A DNA stretch of 64,000 bases from Hyaloscypha bicolor E (Eukaryota > Ascomycota > Leotiomycetes > Helotiales > Hyaloscyphaceae). Of this stretch, positions 22,086-33,260 are shown piece by piece. The stretch spans positions 1,733,542-1,797,541 of the forward strand of contig NW_020194519.1 in the NCBI RefSeq assembly GCF_002865645.1, in the 5' to 3' direction. The stretch's first letter is position 1. The number at the start of each line of letters is the position of its first letter. Under the pieces are notes generated by a model. That model ran no database searches. It was not told the origin of the DNA and saw only the letters and a list, made by a program, of their open reading frames with translations. Both the position numbers and the translations under genes were made by a program.

Positions 22086-22559
22086 ATGACGGAAAACTTC
22101 GTCCCCCCAGCCCAGCAGCGCAACCTCCGCGCCTGCATGGTCTGCTCCATCGTCATGACACAGAACGTTCGTCTCCATTTACTCCCTTCGACCCTTCACC
22201 TTTTGCATTGCTGACTACTCCAGCGATTCGTCAAAGAAGGCTGCCCTAACTGCGAAGAATTCCTGCATCTTGAAGGCAGCATGGACGCCATCATCGACTG
22301 CACATCCCAAGTCTTCGAAGGGCTGATCGCTCTGGCAGATCCGAGTAAGAGCTGGGTAGCAAAATGGCAGCGGTTAGATGGATATGTGAAGGGTGTGTAT
22401 GCGACGAAGGTCAGTGGGCAGCTGCCGGATGAAGTTGTGGCGGTTATGGAGGATGAGGCGAGGATTAAGTATATTCCGTAAGTGTGGACGCTCTATGAAG
22501 AGGGAAGTAAGTGCTGATGGTTATGCAGACGTGACGGAAGTGCTACGGAAGCGGATTGA
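22086..22559 (+). CDS. SPT4: Transcription elongation factor Spt4
   Basis: Zinc-binding partner of Spt5 in DSIF, acting on RNA polymerases I and II during elongation. Three exons: 22086-22166, 22224-22477 and 22529-22559; introns of 57 and 51 bp. The spliced protein is 121 residues, the usual length. The zinc site is split by the first intron: [13 protein letters not shown] before it and [13 protein letters not shown] after, giving two CxxC pairs. The Spt4 core ([20 protein letters not shown], then [15 protein letters not shown]) follows. The last exon encodes only RDGSATEAD, and without it the frame would end at KYIP. It is convergent with the Kin17 gene, 233 bp between stops. Assignment is firm. 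Confidence 0.95.
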
Positions 22560-22792
22560 GAGGTTTACGGGGTCATAATGGGAGCCGACTCGACTGGGTA
22601 TTGGAGGGAACGATGAATGGTGGGGTTCTGATGTATTAGATTTGGGAAGCATCACACGGAAAAGCGGATTTGGAGTTTATGGAGTAATGAATCGAAGTTT
22701 GAGATCTATCCTCTACAAGAAAATGCAAATGGTATCAACGTGACGCCAGAAACCCCGTTGCGCCTGCATGATGCTTCTTTTCCGCCGACGGT

Positions 22793-23836
22793 CTAGAATC
22801 TGGGCTTCTTTTGTGGAGGTCCTCCAAGACCTGATAGGCCTCTTTTGCTCTTCTGCTCCATTTCTTCCCTCATGATGCGTTCTGTTTCACTCATCTTTTT
22901 GGGCTGTTCGAGAGCAACGGCTTTCTTTCCCCCTAGGGCATTTTTCTTTGCCGCGGAAAAGACGTTCTTCGGCTTAGCTGAGAATCCCATCTTCAAGGAG
23001 ACCTTTCCAGCGGCTGGTGTGGTCTCAGTCGCTAGGGCATCTACTGGCTCTGCTTGGGGGTTCTCGACGGTTTTGTTCTCCCGGGTGGCGTCATCCTTCG
23101 ACGAGCCAGCAGAAGCTGTGGCTGCTAGAGGAGGCGACACACTCTCGATGCTCTTTGCATCTGCGGAAGAAGGCTCCCCCTTTGAGTTCGCAGGCTTTGC
23201 GCCAAAGCTCAGCTTTATCTTCTGGCCCTCTGCACGCTTCAACTCCCTCTTGGGCTCATCCAGCTCTGTCTCCCCACGTTCTTCAGCATCTTTCTGGGCT
23301 CGCATGACTTGCTCCTTGATCAGTGCCTGCTCCCTCTCCTCATCTCCCCTATCCTGCCTTTCCTTCTTCCGGACCGCGTCCTGCCGCCGTAGAGCCTCTG
23401 GACTATTATCAATCCACGCAACATGAATACCCTTATCATCCTCCTCCACCCTACAGATCCCCTCCCTTCCCAAGAACTTCGCAAACTCTGTCAACGAAGG
23501 CCACTTTGTAGCGTTCATATGCACATGCTCCTTATTCGAGATGTATTCTTGGTAGAAGTGATTGAGCTGGACCTTCTTCTCACCGTGAGACGTTCGCAGA
23601 AGCTGGAGGAAATCTCGTTGAAACTGGCCGCTGTAGTCGCTGATAAACTTCTTGGCGTTCTCACCCACGACGAGCATCTGTCGGACATGCGACTCGGACT
23701 GTGTATGCATCTTGAAGCCATTTTCATCACGCATTTGGCGCTCGCACACCTGGCAGTACCATCGTAACCGCTGAAGTCCCTTGGACTTGAGCTTGTTGTT
23801 GAGATACTTCGTAGATCCTACTTCAGCTTTCGGCAT
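22793..23836 (-). CDS. Kin17-like DNA/RNA-binding protein
   Basis: Nuclear zinc-finger protein of the Kin17/Rts2 family, linked in other organisms to replication, DNA damage and pre-mRNA processing. The 347-residue protein starts MPKAEVGSTKYLNNKLKSKG, followed by a C2H2 finger (WYCQVCERQMRDENGFKMH, then H in SESH). The winged-helix Kin17 domain follows (RDFLQLLRTSHGEKKVQLN, NATKWPSLTEFAKFLGREG, GIHVAWIDNSPEALRRQD). The remainder is charged and disordered with KLSFGAKP and KMGFSAKPK repeats, and it ends GLSGLGGPPQKKPRF. The carboxy KOW region of animal Kin17 is absent, as usual in ascomycetes. The frame extends 21 residues further upstream, but the MPKAEVGS start matches the family's amino end. 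Confidence 0.93.
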   Translation of the reverse strand: MPKAEVGSTKYLNNKLKSKGLQRLRWYCQVCERQMRDENGFKMHTQSESHVRQMLVVGENAKKFISDYSGQFQRDFLQLLRTSHGEKKVQLNHFYQEYISNKEHVHMNATKWPSLTEFAKFLGREGICRVEEDDKGIHVAWIDNSPEALRRQDAVRKKERQDRGDEEREQALIKEQVMRAQKDAEERGETELDEPKRELKRAEGQKIKLSFGAKPANSKGEPSSADAKSIESVSPPLAATASAGSSKDDATRENKTVENPQAEPVDALATETTPAAGKVSLKMGFSAKPKNVFSAAKKNALGGKKAVALEQPKKMSETERIMREEMEQKSKRGLSGLGGPPQKKPRF

Positions 23837-25552
23837 CTTGACTGTTGTGGAGGTCTCAAGGTTGGAGGACAATGATGTTAGCTTATGAAGACGAGGCAAG
23901 GCTGGTGGCGTTCGGTTCAGCCGACGCTAGGCCGCTGATGGACACCCGTAGTTACGACTCACACTTCCGGCATTACTGACACTCTTTCCTTAACTTTTGA
24001 CATCCATCCAAATATATCTCCAATGTATTGCATCTGCCTTTATTTACTTCTGGCTGCTTTATAAAGTCCTGTTAATGCTGGAAACGCTACAAACAAAGCT
24101 CTTCGATTAGCAACCATTTACATTGTCCCTCCTATTTTTGGATTAGTCGGGCAAAACCTCAAATTGGACGCTGCCATCTTCTGCCCATATTCTTGTGAAG
24201 TTTGTTTTTGCATGATTCCTTGATTCAGACTTCAGATCAAGAAGTCAGTGGTGTCACCTGCTATTTGATATTGGTATTCTGCTACATGGTACTTGTCAGG
24301 TCTCGGATGTCTAACTCGATATTTATCTCCATCGAAAAATACGCTAGAACATATCTCATATCTTAATTCTCATTGCTTGCCATCTACATGTAATTTAGGG
24401 CATATCAAAGACCGCTTTCTGCTGCAGAGTTCATAAGAGAGGACTTTAGAGTCCCTTTATACTATTTATTCTACATGTACTGCCCTCGCCGAACAAAAAA
24501 GCGGAGCATTTGCAGAAGCGGCTTGTTTTCATGCTCCAAAAGCTGGCTATTTTCTGAGCTTGCCAAGGACGTTTTTTTTTGTCAGAAGCAAAGAAAGAAA
24601 TCACCCCAGTCTATTGCAAGATGTGGACTGCAGTTCGGTGGCGTTGACTCTAGCTTTCCCTGTCTGTTATGCTATAAATGCTAATACAACATGTGTCAAC
24701 TTATCTCTATATAGCCTACAGGACGCTCTACACAGGGAGAAGACTAAGTGCAACCTTTAGTTTGGTAGTTCCGGCTTACTTCTTTTGAGAAACCAAGTCA
24801 ATGGGTTTTGGCATCTCGGATATTAGAAACGAGTTAGGCGCTGCAAATTAACATTGTTTGTTGCTCTCTCCCTGTTTAGACCATGTAACTAGAGTGAAGC
24901 AAATAAAGCCGTGAAAAACTCTCCAGTTGCAACTGTGAACGGGGACAAGTGAACAGATTCATTGCTCGAAGGTGTGTGAAACAATCAGGGAGACGGCATT
25001 TGAGTGCTCGATGGCTTTTGAGAGCATTGAAAGGCTTTAGCACTTCTCATTTAGACATGGTGTCTCAATGTTCGACAAGGAACAGCTTCAAAGAGGCAAG
25101 TTCGAACGGTAAGCAAGGACTGAGGCAAGTCACTAGCAGTAACAGAAGAGAGAGCAGTCAGGGTTTGACATCAAAAGAATCAATTGATCAGCTTCTCCAC
25201 GCCGTGCTAAGCTCAGACCCCCATAAGCCGCGCCCGAAAACCCTAAACAATAATCCAGAACCAAGCGCAGAAATAATGAGAAAAGCAGGCAGTATGTACC
25301 CCAAAAAAGCTATCAAAGACATCGTTATCAGACGATTGTGTAGTAGCCTTGTGGCGTTTCCGCCTCTATCCCAATTCCAATCCCATTCGTCAGCCAAGTG
25401 GACCTAGTGCGCCCTTTCCCAATTCATAACTCGTGATATTCATCATCCAATTTGCCTCTTCTCGCTCGCTGCCTGTACTTCTTACGCAAGGAAATTCGTA
25501 ACCCGTGCACAGCATCTAACCATTATCCCCTAAGTCCTCTCTTCCACTGACT
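23837..25552. other. Intergenic upstream of Kin17
   Basis: 1.7 kb, AT-rich in places (24.3-24.8 kb) with a poly-T run at 24573. A long frame near 24949-25407 lacks an ATG start and any motif. I see no gene or repeat. Confidence 0.45.
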
Positions 25553-27877
25553 TCAAAACCGCGACGTGAGGCTTCGCCCGAACGGCGGTCTCGAACTGCC
25601 TGTCTTTGGTGTGCTCCTCGTGCTTTGAGCTCCGTTTCCTCCAGTGGCTCCAGAACCGATCTTCTGAAATCCTTGCATGATGTCCCATCCGGAGGAATCA
25701 CCAATGTCGTCTGTTAAAAATTCTGCTCCGTAGAAAGCATCCTCCTGCGGTAGGTCGAAGGCAGCAAGACTGAAGGTAGGACTTGCGATCTGGATCTTGG
25801 TGGGAGAATCGATGCCTAAGAAACCGCCTGGAGAATCCAGTAATCCGAGTCCTTTCAAAGGGGAATTGAACGCCGAATTGCTCAAGTTGGTACTTGGTGT
25901 GAACTTCAGTAGTGGGGTCGAGGTGACATTCTTGTTGAAGTTTGTGTTGGAAATGTCGGCAAGGATGTTTGCTGATCGAGAACGGTCAAGACGCGGCCTC
26001 TTGGCGGACTTCTTCTCGGGGGATCCATTGCCTGGAACAGAAAGGAAACCTGCGTCGTTGAAGATATCGAAGTCGGTATTGAAGTCGTGGAACATGTAGC
26101 TGGCGTCATCGAGGTTGAAGGCTGGGCTGAAGGGGATGCTGCCCTCATCTAGGCACGTCACATCTCGCAGAGGCGAGCCGACCATTTCTCGTACTTTGTC
26201 CCGGTGTAAACGCAAGTTGGTATTAGGCGAGACGGATGGTGGCGGGCGAGTAGGAGGCTTTAGCTTTATGGCAGGAGTGAAGGGTGGAAGCATCTGGGAG
26301 TTTTCATTCTTGTTGCCCCGACTAATACGTAATGGTGACGATGAAGGAGGAATGAAAGAAGAACGAGGGGCCTTGGTGGGACTGTCGTACGAAGATCCAC
26401 GCAGACGTGCAATCTCTTCCTCAGCCCGGCCACGCTTGATTCTGGGTCGATCAGCTTCCGATGTAAGAAGTCGATGAGGTCGAATAGCCGATGAATCCAA
26501 GGAAGAAATGTAACCACTGTCATCCATAGAGGCAAACTTTCGCTTGTGTGATCTACTTCTTGAAGATGAGGGGAAGCGTGGGACAGGGGGAGGAGTATTC
26601 TGCCGTCGGGGTATGTAGCGAGGAATAGGGGGCGACGAATTCATCATAGCAGTTGGTGGTGACGACTGGATGAGGGGCGAAGAAGGTGCCAGTACTGTTG
26701 GTGCCTCCTCGTCTGGATCCGGTTCATTGATAATATCTGAGGCTGGAATGGTGGCATCGGAAGACAGTTCTGCGATAGAAGGTAATTGGGGCTTTGGCAA
26801 GCTGTATGTCTGTTGCGGCGGGGGGAGAGGAAGCTCCTGAGCTGGAGGTGGTGCCGGCACCAAAGGCTTGAACTGGGGTGGCTCCTGGCTTATTGGTGCA
26901 AGATTCGTTGAAAGCATGGGAACGTTCTCGTTCGGGCCAGTCGTGGGCTTTCGTACCGTCTTATCCTTGATGAATTGATGCTCCATTCCTGGTTGGATAG
27001 CCCAATAGTTTCCCTTCCCTGGGTCATCCTTTGGTCTCTCTTGCTTGATGAAAGCCTTGTTGAGACTGAGATTATGACGAATACTATTTTGCCATCCTGC
27101 GTCTGACGCACTGTAGAACTTGTATGTATCTGAGATCCATTTGTAGATTTGGGCCAGCGTCAGTCGTCGAGTTGGTGCTCTCAATATCGACATACCAATC
27201 AGTTGCGCGTAGCTATGAGGCGGCTTGGTTCCATCGTCATGTAGCGGTGGAAATGATTCGGGTGGTGGGACTTCTTCACGATTCTGTACTTGGTCTCCTT
27301 CTTGCCCATCCTCAATCTTGGGTCTCTTAAAAGGTCTAGACTCGTTGATGGGCGCAGCTTCCATCAATCGCTTCGCAGGGGGCTTCTGTGGGTATAAACC
27401 TTCGAGAGAAAAATTCGCTCGAGAGAGTCCGTCGTTGTATGGTGCAATCGGTGTCTGATTATAATATGATTGAGAATAGTTCTCCTTATCGTTTGCACTG
27501 CTAGTGAAGGTTGTGAATAAGGCCTTCTGCGGCTTGAACTTTGACATCGAGGGTTGCTTCTTTTCCATCGAATCTGTATTATAGGATGGTCCTCCAGGTG
27601 GTGGCATCGGTATCATGTTCAGCTTGGTGTTAAAAGGTGCTCTCAGAGGCGAGCTAGACGATTGCTGTGATGACTTCGATGGTGATTGCTTGCTGGTTCC
27701 TGCCTGCGGTGGGTTGAAAACGATATTCCTCCTCGACGTAGCATTTTTTATTGGTCGAAGCGGTGATGATTTCATGGGATTCGAGTTCTGTGTCGATGGC
27801 ATCGGTGCATGATCGAAAGATGTAACTGGATCTTGGTAAATCTGCAGCGGCTGCTGCGAATAACGCGTCGACGACAT
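25553..27877 (-). CDS. Forkhead transcription factor
   Basis: A 774-residue protein from the chosen ATG. The forkhead DNA-binding domain (near residues 225-320) reads KPPHSYAQLIGMSILRA, TLAQIYKWISDTYKFY, GWQNSIRHNLSLNKAF and GKGNYWAIQPGMEHQF, with the recognition helix WQNSIRHNLSLN intact. No FHA domain is visible in front, which suggests the Sep1/McnB type rather than the Fkh2 type; that distinction is inference. The flanks are proline/serine rich with many S/T-P sites, as expected for a cell-cycle kinase target. The amino end MSSTRYSQQPLQIYQDP looks like the family start. The frame stays open for 92 more residues up to 28153; I treat that part as leader, since a CTAATACCAG splice-acceptor-like site lies in it. 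The forkhead call is firm, the start less so. Confidence 0.93.
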   Translation of the reverse strand: MSSTRYSQQPLQIYQDPVTSFDHAPMPSTQNSNPMKSSPLRPIKNATSRRNIVFNPPQAGTSKQSPSKSSQQSSSSPLRAPFNTKLNMIPMPPPGGPSYNTDSMEKKQPSMSKFKPQKALFTTFTSSANDKENYSQSYYNQTPIAPYNDGLSRANFSLEGLYPQKPPAKRLMEAAPINESRPFKRPKIEDGQEGDQVQNREEVPPPESFPPLHDDGTKPPHSYAQLIGMSILRAPTRRLTLAQIYKWISDTYKFYSASDAGWQNSIRHNLSLNKAFIKQERPKDDPGKGNYWAIQPGMEHQFIKDKTVRKPTTGPNENVPMLSTNLAPISQEPPQFKPLVPAPPPAQELPLPPPQQTYSLPKPQLPSIAELSSDATIPASDIINEPDPDEEAPTVLAPSSPLIQSSPPTAMMNSSPPIPRYIPRRQNTPPPVPRFPSSSRSRSHKRKFASMDDSGYISSLDSSAIRPHRLLTSEADRPRIKRGRAEEEIARLRGSSYDSPTKAPRSSFIPPSSSPLRISRGNKNENSQMLPPFTPAIKLKPPTRPPPSVSPNTNLRLHRDKVREMVGSPLRDVTCLDEGSIPFSPAFNLDDASYMFHDFNTDFDIFNDAGFLSVPGNGSPEKKSAKRPRLDRSRSANILADISNTNFNKNVTSTPLLKFTPSTNLSNSAFNSPLKGLGLLDSPGGFLGIDSPTKIQIASPTFSLAAFDLPQEDAFYGAEFLTDDIGDSSGWDIMQGFQKIGSGATGGNGAQSTRSTPKTGSSRPPFGRSLTSRF

Positions 27878-29715
27878 CGTGGTAGTCGACGACGCGGCTG
27901 AGTCGGGTGAAGTGTCGATAACCACAGGAGGTCTACGCGTGGCCTGATGAGGTCGAGTAGAGATGTTGAGCACGAGACTGAAGCATCTGGTATTAGCGTT
28001 ATGAAATATTTCAATCCTGCAAAAGGCCTTCGATGGAGATCGTGAAGGATGCGTACTGTACTGAAGTGGGTGCTGCTGCCGCTGGCTGGGATGGTCGTTC
28101 GGATTGTGGAGCGAGATTACGGTGGATTCCGCGTCCAAGAGAGGAGGACGCAAGGGACAATGGCGTCAGGCCTCGACTTCTTAAAGTGATGCCGAACAAA
28201 GGACTGGTTATCGAGATGGCAGGGAGAGCTGAGGTCGAATTCGTAGTTGAATATTCTGAGGGGAGAGGCAAAGGGCTGAAAGCTAAACGGGCGAGGTGGA
28301 GGTGGAGGGGGAAGCGGAAGCGGCAGTCAGAAGCAGGCAAGACGATGCTCAGATGCCTTGAGCCAGTGCGGTCGTAGTGCAGAAGCTGATACAGCGGGGA
28401 AAGGATAAGTGCAAACTAATCGAGATGGCGGATGGGCAAACAAGCAAGGAAGCTCAGGACTTGGTCTCGTTTGCTGCACCCAACGGCGTCAGATATCCAC
28501 CCAGTCGTGCCTTCTTGCAGTTCTTGGACCTCCCAATCGACCAGATGCCGGATCTACCAGCATGTATCAAGTAGAAGAGCGCCGAGCTGTCCGACCAATC
28601 CGTCCCACGGAGACAAGCAGTGGCTGCTGGTAAAGAGCTGGCAAAACAGGCAGTTTCCGGACGTTTGGGAAAGTTCGGGGGGAACTCTTGCTTGTATGCA
28701 GAGCCTGAGATATCTGACGCTCAGCCCTCACGCCCGAGCAGCGGCCTGCACCGAGAATACGAAGCGCTGCCGCAATGATTGGATGGGTGAGGTCGTGGAA
28801 GTGGGAGCGGGAGTGGTCAAAACTGGGCTGGGCGCTAAGAAAAGCCAGTGACGCGTCGCGTTGAGTCGCGTCTTTCTGTTGTTTACCGATACTTGTCCAA
28901 TCAGAGTAAAAGTTCAAGGTCGGGACCACTATTCATGGACTTGGCTTCAGAGCCTTTGAACTCTGAAATCCAGCATGTTCCTTCCGCGTTGCAGAAGTAG
29001 AACAACGCCATCTAAACCGTCAACAGTTTCCATCAACGCCCTCCCAAAGCGGATTCGACCACAAAACTTCCTCCAACTTTTGATTTAATGAATTTATGCA
29101 AAAGGGAAATGCCCAGGGTTCCCCTTCCTTGTGCTCAAACCCTGATAACGCAAAATTACATTTTGTACAGCGCATCGTGATTCATGACTAATTCATCCGG
29201 CAATTAAGAGCGAGAAACATGGCCTGTCCCTTGCTGCTCTTCTTGGAGCTCGTGCGAGGATCCTGGTTTAGCTTTGGCCTTTCGGAGTTTAAAGTCCCAT
29301 GACGACGGTGATGGAGCTCGGTCTCGCCGGTGGAGGCGGTGGAAGTGTCTAGCCAAGAGCTGAGTTGTGGATCAGGACTGGGATGAGGATGTTGAGCCTC
29401 TTCCACGTGATATCAAACTGCCCTTCACATATCAGAGACACTTCGCCGACATTAACAATCTTCTATGAAACCCTTCTTGGGGGCTTTTCAAATCGATAGT
29501 ATGTAACCTACTCTATACAGGGCACTTAAGTACGAGTCCATCTCCGATCCATCTCCAACCTTTGAAACTTTGAAAAGTCCAGCCTCCATATTTACCCCTG
29601 GAGAGAACCTCACCCCCGACTATAAATCAAAACGCCCGCTGTGCCCTTTGCGCCACCCAATGCATCATAATCCATTTCATTCACGCCGTAAAACCAAAAG
29701 TCATCCCAACTAAGC
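27878..29715. other. Forkhead leader and promoter, Mid1 3' flank
   Basis: Holds the probable 5' leader of the forkhead gene (maybe with an intron, donor GTACGC near 28050, acceptor near 27990) and spacer. Short overlapping ORFs at 28377-28929 have no motif. No RNA gene is seen. Confidence 0.4.
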
Positions 29716-31718
29716 TCAGCCCATCATCATACCCAGTACCGCTGAGATCAAAAGCAACACCAAGGATGGTTCTATCCTGCCACCGGCAGCACGGTGGTAC
29801 ACCACCCCTGGCCAGTTGCAGGTCATATTTGTAAATCTCCCGTTCACATCCGCCATCCCCATCGGCCTAACTCCATAACTCACATTGAACCCAATAACGC
29901 CTGGCTGAGGACAACCGAATTGCATGCTTGCAGGACAGCTTTGCACCAGGTTGTAGCACAGATCCTCGCAAGGAAGAACCTCTTTGTAAGGACCCGGAAT
30001 AATAGTCTGGTCTATGGCAGGATTACGGGACCCGTTCAAGGCTTTGGATAGGTTTGCTTCCGCCCGGTCGGCCGCATCCAGGAATGTCCCGTCGGGGAAC
30101 GGTTGGCCCATGGCTCGAGCCTGAAGCCACGGCTCAGGGGAGCTAAAGTCGGTGCAGCGCGGGATCATCACAGCGCAGACCCAGTCCTTGTATGCATTTG
30201 CGCAATCATCACAAGTTCTTGCGAGCGAGTACTGAGCGGAGGATGTGGTATTGCAAGGGGTCTGTGCCAAGACCTTCTGAAAAAAGGTATAGTATTGAGA
30301 GGTAGCGTTATCGTAGAAAGCTGCTAACGTGGCCGTATCGTTGAACACTCCTGGGTTTGTTGGGACAGAATATGCTACCTGGTCGCAAAAGGAAAGGCCA
30401 GTAATTACAGCGCAATTTTCGCCTAAGGAGGTCAGCTAGACTTCGTGAAAATAGGAGGCCACGTACTTGACAAAGTTGTAAAGTTGGTCATTCTGAAAAC
30501 TTGGCCGCCTGCTCCTACAGCACTGTTTCCCGAGGCTATCGTCCCATTCATTGCCAAAGCTATATTATACGTCTTTCCTGGACCTAGTCCAGTCAAGTAG
30601 AATTGCTGTTTGGGGAGACTTCCAGTTCCAATATCGGTCATTTTTGTTGCTATTTCACTGGAAATTTGTCCTGGCCGAGAAGCAGATATCTGAGCTTTCG
30701 TCTCCAACCCACAGTATGAGTTTTGGAGGCCCAGTATCGAATTGTCGCTTGCATCGCTTGCAAAAACGGTAAAAGGTCCTGGTGTCATATCCATCCACGC
30801 CTCAGCAAGGGTAGAGTTCGATGAATCAGGTATTAACGGATCGGTGTAGAGGAGAGCCGAATTGCTATCACTGCTCACGAGGAACAGATTTGGATCAGAG
30901 CTATTCCAGAAAAAATGGTACGGCTGGTCAATTGAAGCGGCAATCTGGGCATTCCATACACCTGTGTATGTCGTATTGACGTTCTCTCCATAGACTCCGA
31001 TGTAAACATTGCCAGTGGCGTTGAATGCATAGAGTGCGTAGCCGTCATCCAGCTTCATCTCGACCTGTGGATCCTTCCCCGGTCCTGGAGTTATGTTATC
31101 TTGTGACTGCGACACGTATAATTGAAGTTGTGGAGGGGGGTCCGTTGTCGTATTCGATGTCGGTTGCTTGCACGCAGTCACAGTAATGTATAACAGCCGT
31201 TGGTTGCCAGAATTTGATTGTCGAGACCTAAGTTTCAGTTCTTCCTCGTCTTCGTTGTCATGTGCGCTTTCGGTTTCATCCACACTTCTCTTGACCTTTC
31301 CATTGAGAATTATCGGAGAGGGCAATCCAGAGTTTATCGGGGATAGCGATCCCCATAATGAGGCATTGGAAAACATGTACGACATCAATTGTCCCTGTGG
31401 AATATTCGTCTCTTGCATGCCATTGTTCGTCAAAGTGATCGGCTCAGTCGTTGCTCTCCCAATAATCCCTCTATCGACTCCAGCAAATTGCGCCTCGTAT
31501 GTTGGTTCGCTCAACTCCAACTCTTCATAATCGGGGTCCAGGAAAGGCCTCCTCAATAATCGCTCATGGTTGTGGTCTTCTGGTCGTATTGAATCAACAT
31601 CTGCTGCGTACGCAAAGTGAGGTGACATGAATGCGAAGTAAATGAGCACCAGCATGACTGATGCTATAAGAGATGCTGCAAGCCGCGATTGAAGCGGACT
31701 GAGTTTTGGGAGGGGCAT
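29716..31718 (-). CDS. MID1: Mid1-type stretch-activated calcium channel component
   Basis: Regulatory subunit that works with the Cch1 channel for calcium entry at the plasma membrane. Exons 31718-30467 and 30422-29716 are split by a 44-bp intron (donor GTACGT, acceptor CTTAG, branch GCTGAC). The spliced protein is 652 residues. It opens with a signal peptide (hydrophobic ASLIASVMLVLIYFAFM), then an extracellular beta-rich domain with many N-glycosylation sequons (NTT, NST, NGT). The carboxy domain is cysteine-rich (AQTPCNTTSSAQ, TCDDCANAYKDWVCAVMIPR, VLPCEDLCYNLVQSCPASM), typical of Mid1. It ends in a hydrophobic tail (PSLVLLLISAVLGMMMG) that suggests a GPI signal or membrane anchor. Without the intron, the frame would stop shortly after TNFTTLSS. 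Call is firm. Confidence 0.93.
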
Positions 31719-32493
31719 TGCGCTCGTGAGAGCCTCTGGCGCATTGGAATTTCAGGTCGTTCTTGAAGCGCATGAGCCTCGCAGAAGCTCAGTCATTAAC
31801 GTGGTATAGATATGAGTTGCATGGTGTTTCTTGGGTGTTTGTCGATTCGTTGGAGATCTTGCTTACTTGAGATGTCGTCGGTGTTGTCCTGCGTTTTGAA
31901 TCTCGAACTCCCGATCAGCACAGCCACAGGAAAGCCCCCACTAGCGCCAACACCAATCAAGCTTCACTGTGAAGCTTGAGAAAGCACGTGGACTGGGCTT
32001 CATTTTTGTATTTTGGAAAAGAGCTCGGGCGATTTAATTCTTTTCTTGGCTTCCTGAAAAGTTCCATGGTGTTTTCGGATTTCAAAGTACAGTAGCAAAC
32101 GCCGAAAGCTCCGCAGGCATGGAGAACCCTGCTTCTCGTTATCTGTCCACATTCAACACCAATACCTCCAACACATGGTCAAATGATCGATTGATAGGCT
32201 TCATATACACGAATCTATAAGAGTTCCCCAGAGGAACGCTTCTCGGCCCTAGGAGATTCGTTCCAAAAGCCATGATTCCATTATTTCCATCGGAAGCCGC
32301 AACACCGCCCCAAATAGCCCCACCCATTTCCCAAAACTGAGACACGTCGCCCAGTTCCCCTCCCCCTCCCCCACCCCTCCCATACATAACCTGCCACCCC
32401 TTGACATTCATTATAGAGACCCCGTATGTGCATAATTTCGGTCAAAATATGCTTGCTTGACTATCATATGGAGAATTCGGATCGCGTAGTCGC
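31719..32493. other. Mid1 promoter, Yop1 3' flank
   Basis: 775 bp between two minus-strand genes. A perfect CAAGCTTCA / TGAAGCTTG inverted pair lies near 31960-31980. A G/C-rich run (CCCCTCCCCCTCCC type) is near 32360. No gene is seen. Confidence 0.45.
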
Positions 32494-33260
32494 TTACAAG
32501 GTCTTGTCGGAAGAGGCGGAGTCGACCTTGGAGCGAAGGTTTGCAGCTGTCGAACCGGGTCCAGAGAAGTAGCGGGCAAACACTGGCTGGATGAATGAGC
32601 GGAAGATGATTTGGGCACCGCTATGAATATTGTTAGCAACGCAATGGCAGAGACGAGAGCAGAGGGCGCACCCAGTAATTGGGAGCGCGAGCCAGAGGAC
32701 GAAAATGAACTTGAACGTGTAGTAGAAGGGGAACCAGTATACGGCGCTGATAGCACTCTCAAAGACGGTCAAGAACGCATAGACCACCCAATACTGCAGA
32801 AAACGTTAGCCGCAGTTTGTTGCGAATGGAACAGAGAGCTATACTGTGAGCCATTGAGTATCATCGGCCTTGCTCACGCTGAACAGAGCCTCGAGAGAGT
32901 AATACCCGGGAATCACGAACCCGGCGAAGTTCACGAGCAGTTGGCCGCCGCTGGGACACGTCAGCAATTGCTCAGTAAAGATTCCTTCGGGAGGACTCAC
33001 ATGTTGAAGAAGATGAAGAAGAAATAGCACGACACCAACCCAAGGACAGCATAGGACTTTGGGATAGAGGTCTGTTTCTCTAGGTTGTTCAAGACAGGAT
33101 ACTTAGAGAGCTGCGGGGTATTGACATTAGCAAATGGTCACGCCGCTTCCCTCGAGCAGGTAGAGGCCCGCGTTACGCCAAAACATCTTTGAGATCGTGC
33201 GCTCACCTCCTTATCAAGGTTGGCAATATGCCCTTGGGCTTTGTCCTGGAAGGAAGACAT
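32494..33260 (-). CDS. YOP1: Yop1/REEP membrane-shaping protein
   Basis: Reticulon-type hairpin protein that curves ER tubules. Five exons: 33260-33207, 33110-33001, 32950-32845, 32793-32672 and 32620-32494; four introns of 96, 50, 51 and 51 bp. The spliced product is 172 residues, the usual size. It begins MSSFQDKAQGHIANLDKE, then KYPVLNNLEKQTSIPKSYAV and a hydrophobic YFFFIFFN. The TB2/DP1/HVA22 core follows (GGQLLVNFAGFVIPGYYSLE, DDTQWLTYWVVYAFLTVFE, YWFPFYYTFKFIFVLWLALP). The tail has RSFIQPVFARYF. Every junction keeps frame and rebuilds conserved sequence, so the gene model is good although no single ORF shows it. It diverges from the RFX gene. Confidence 0.95.

Noticed and set aside
25188..25397. 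Small minus-strand membrane-like ORF
   Set aside because: The first codon is TTG and the next ATG lies inside the hydrophobic stretch; nothing else supports it.
24949..25407. A long plus-strand frame
   Set aside because: Starts at GTG, has no ATG at the front and no motif.
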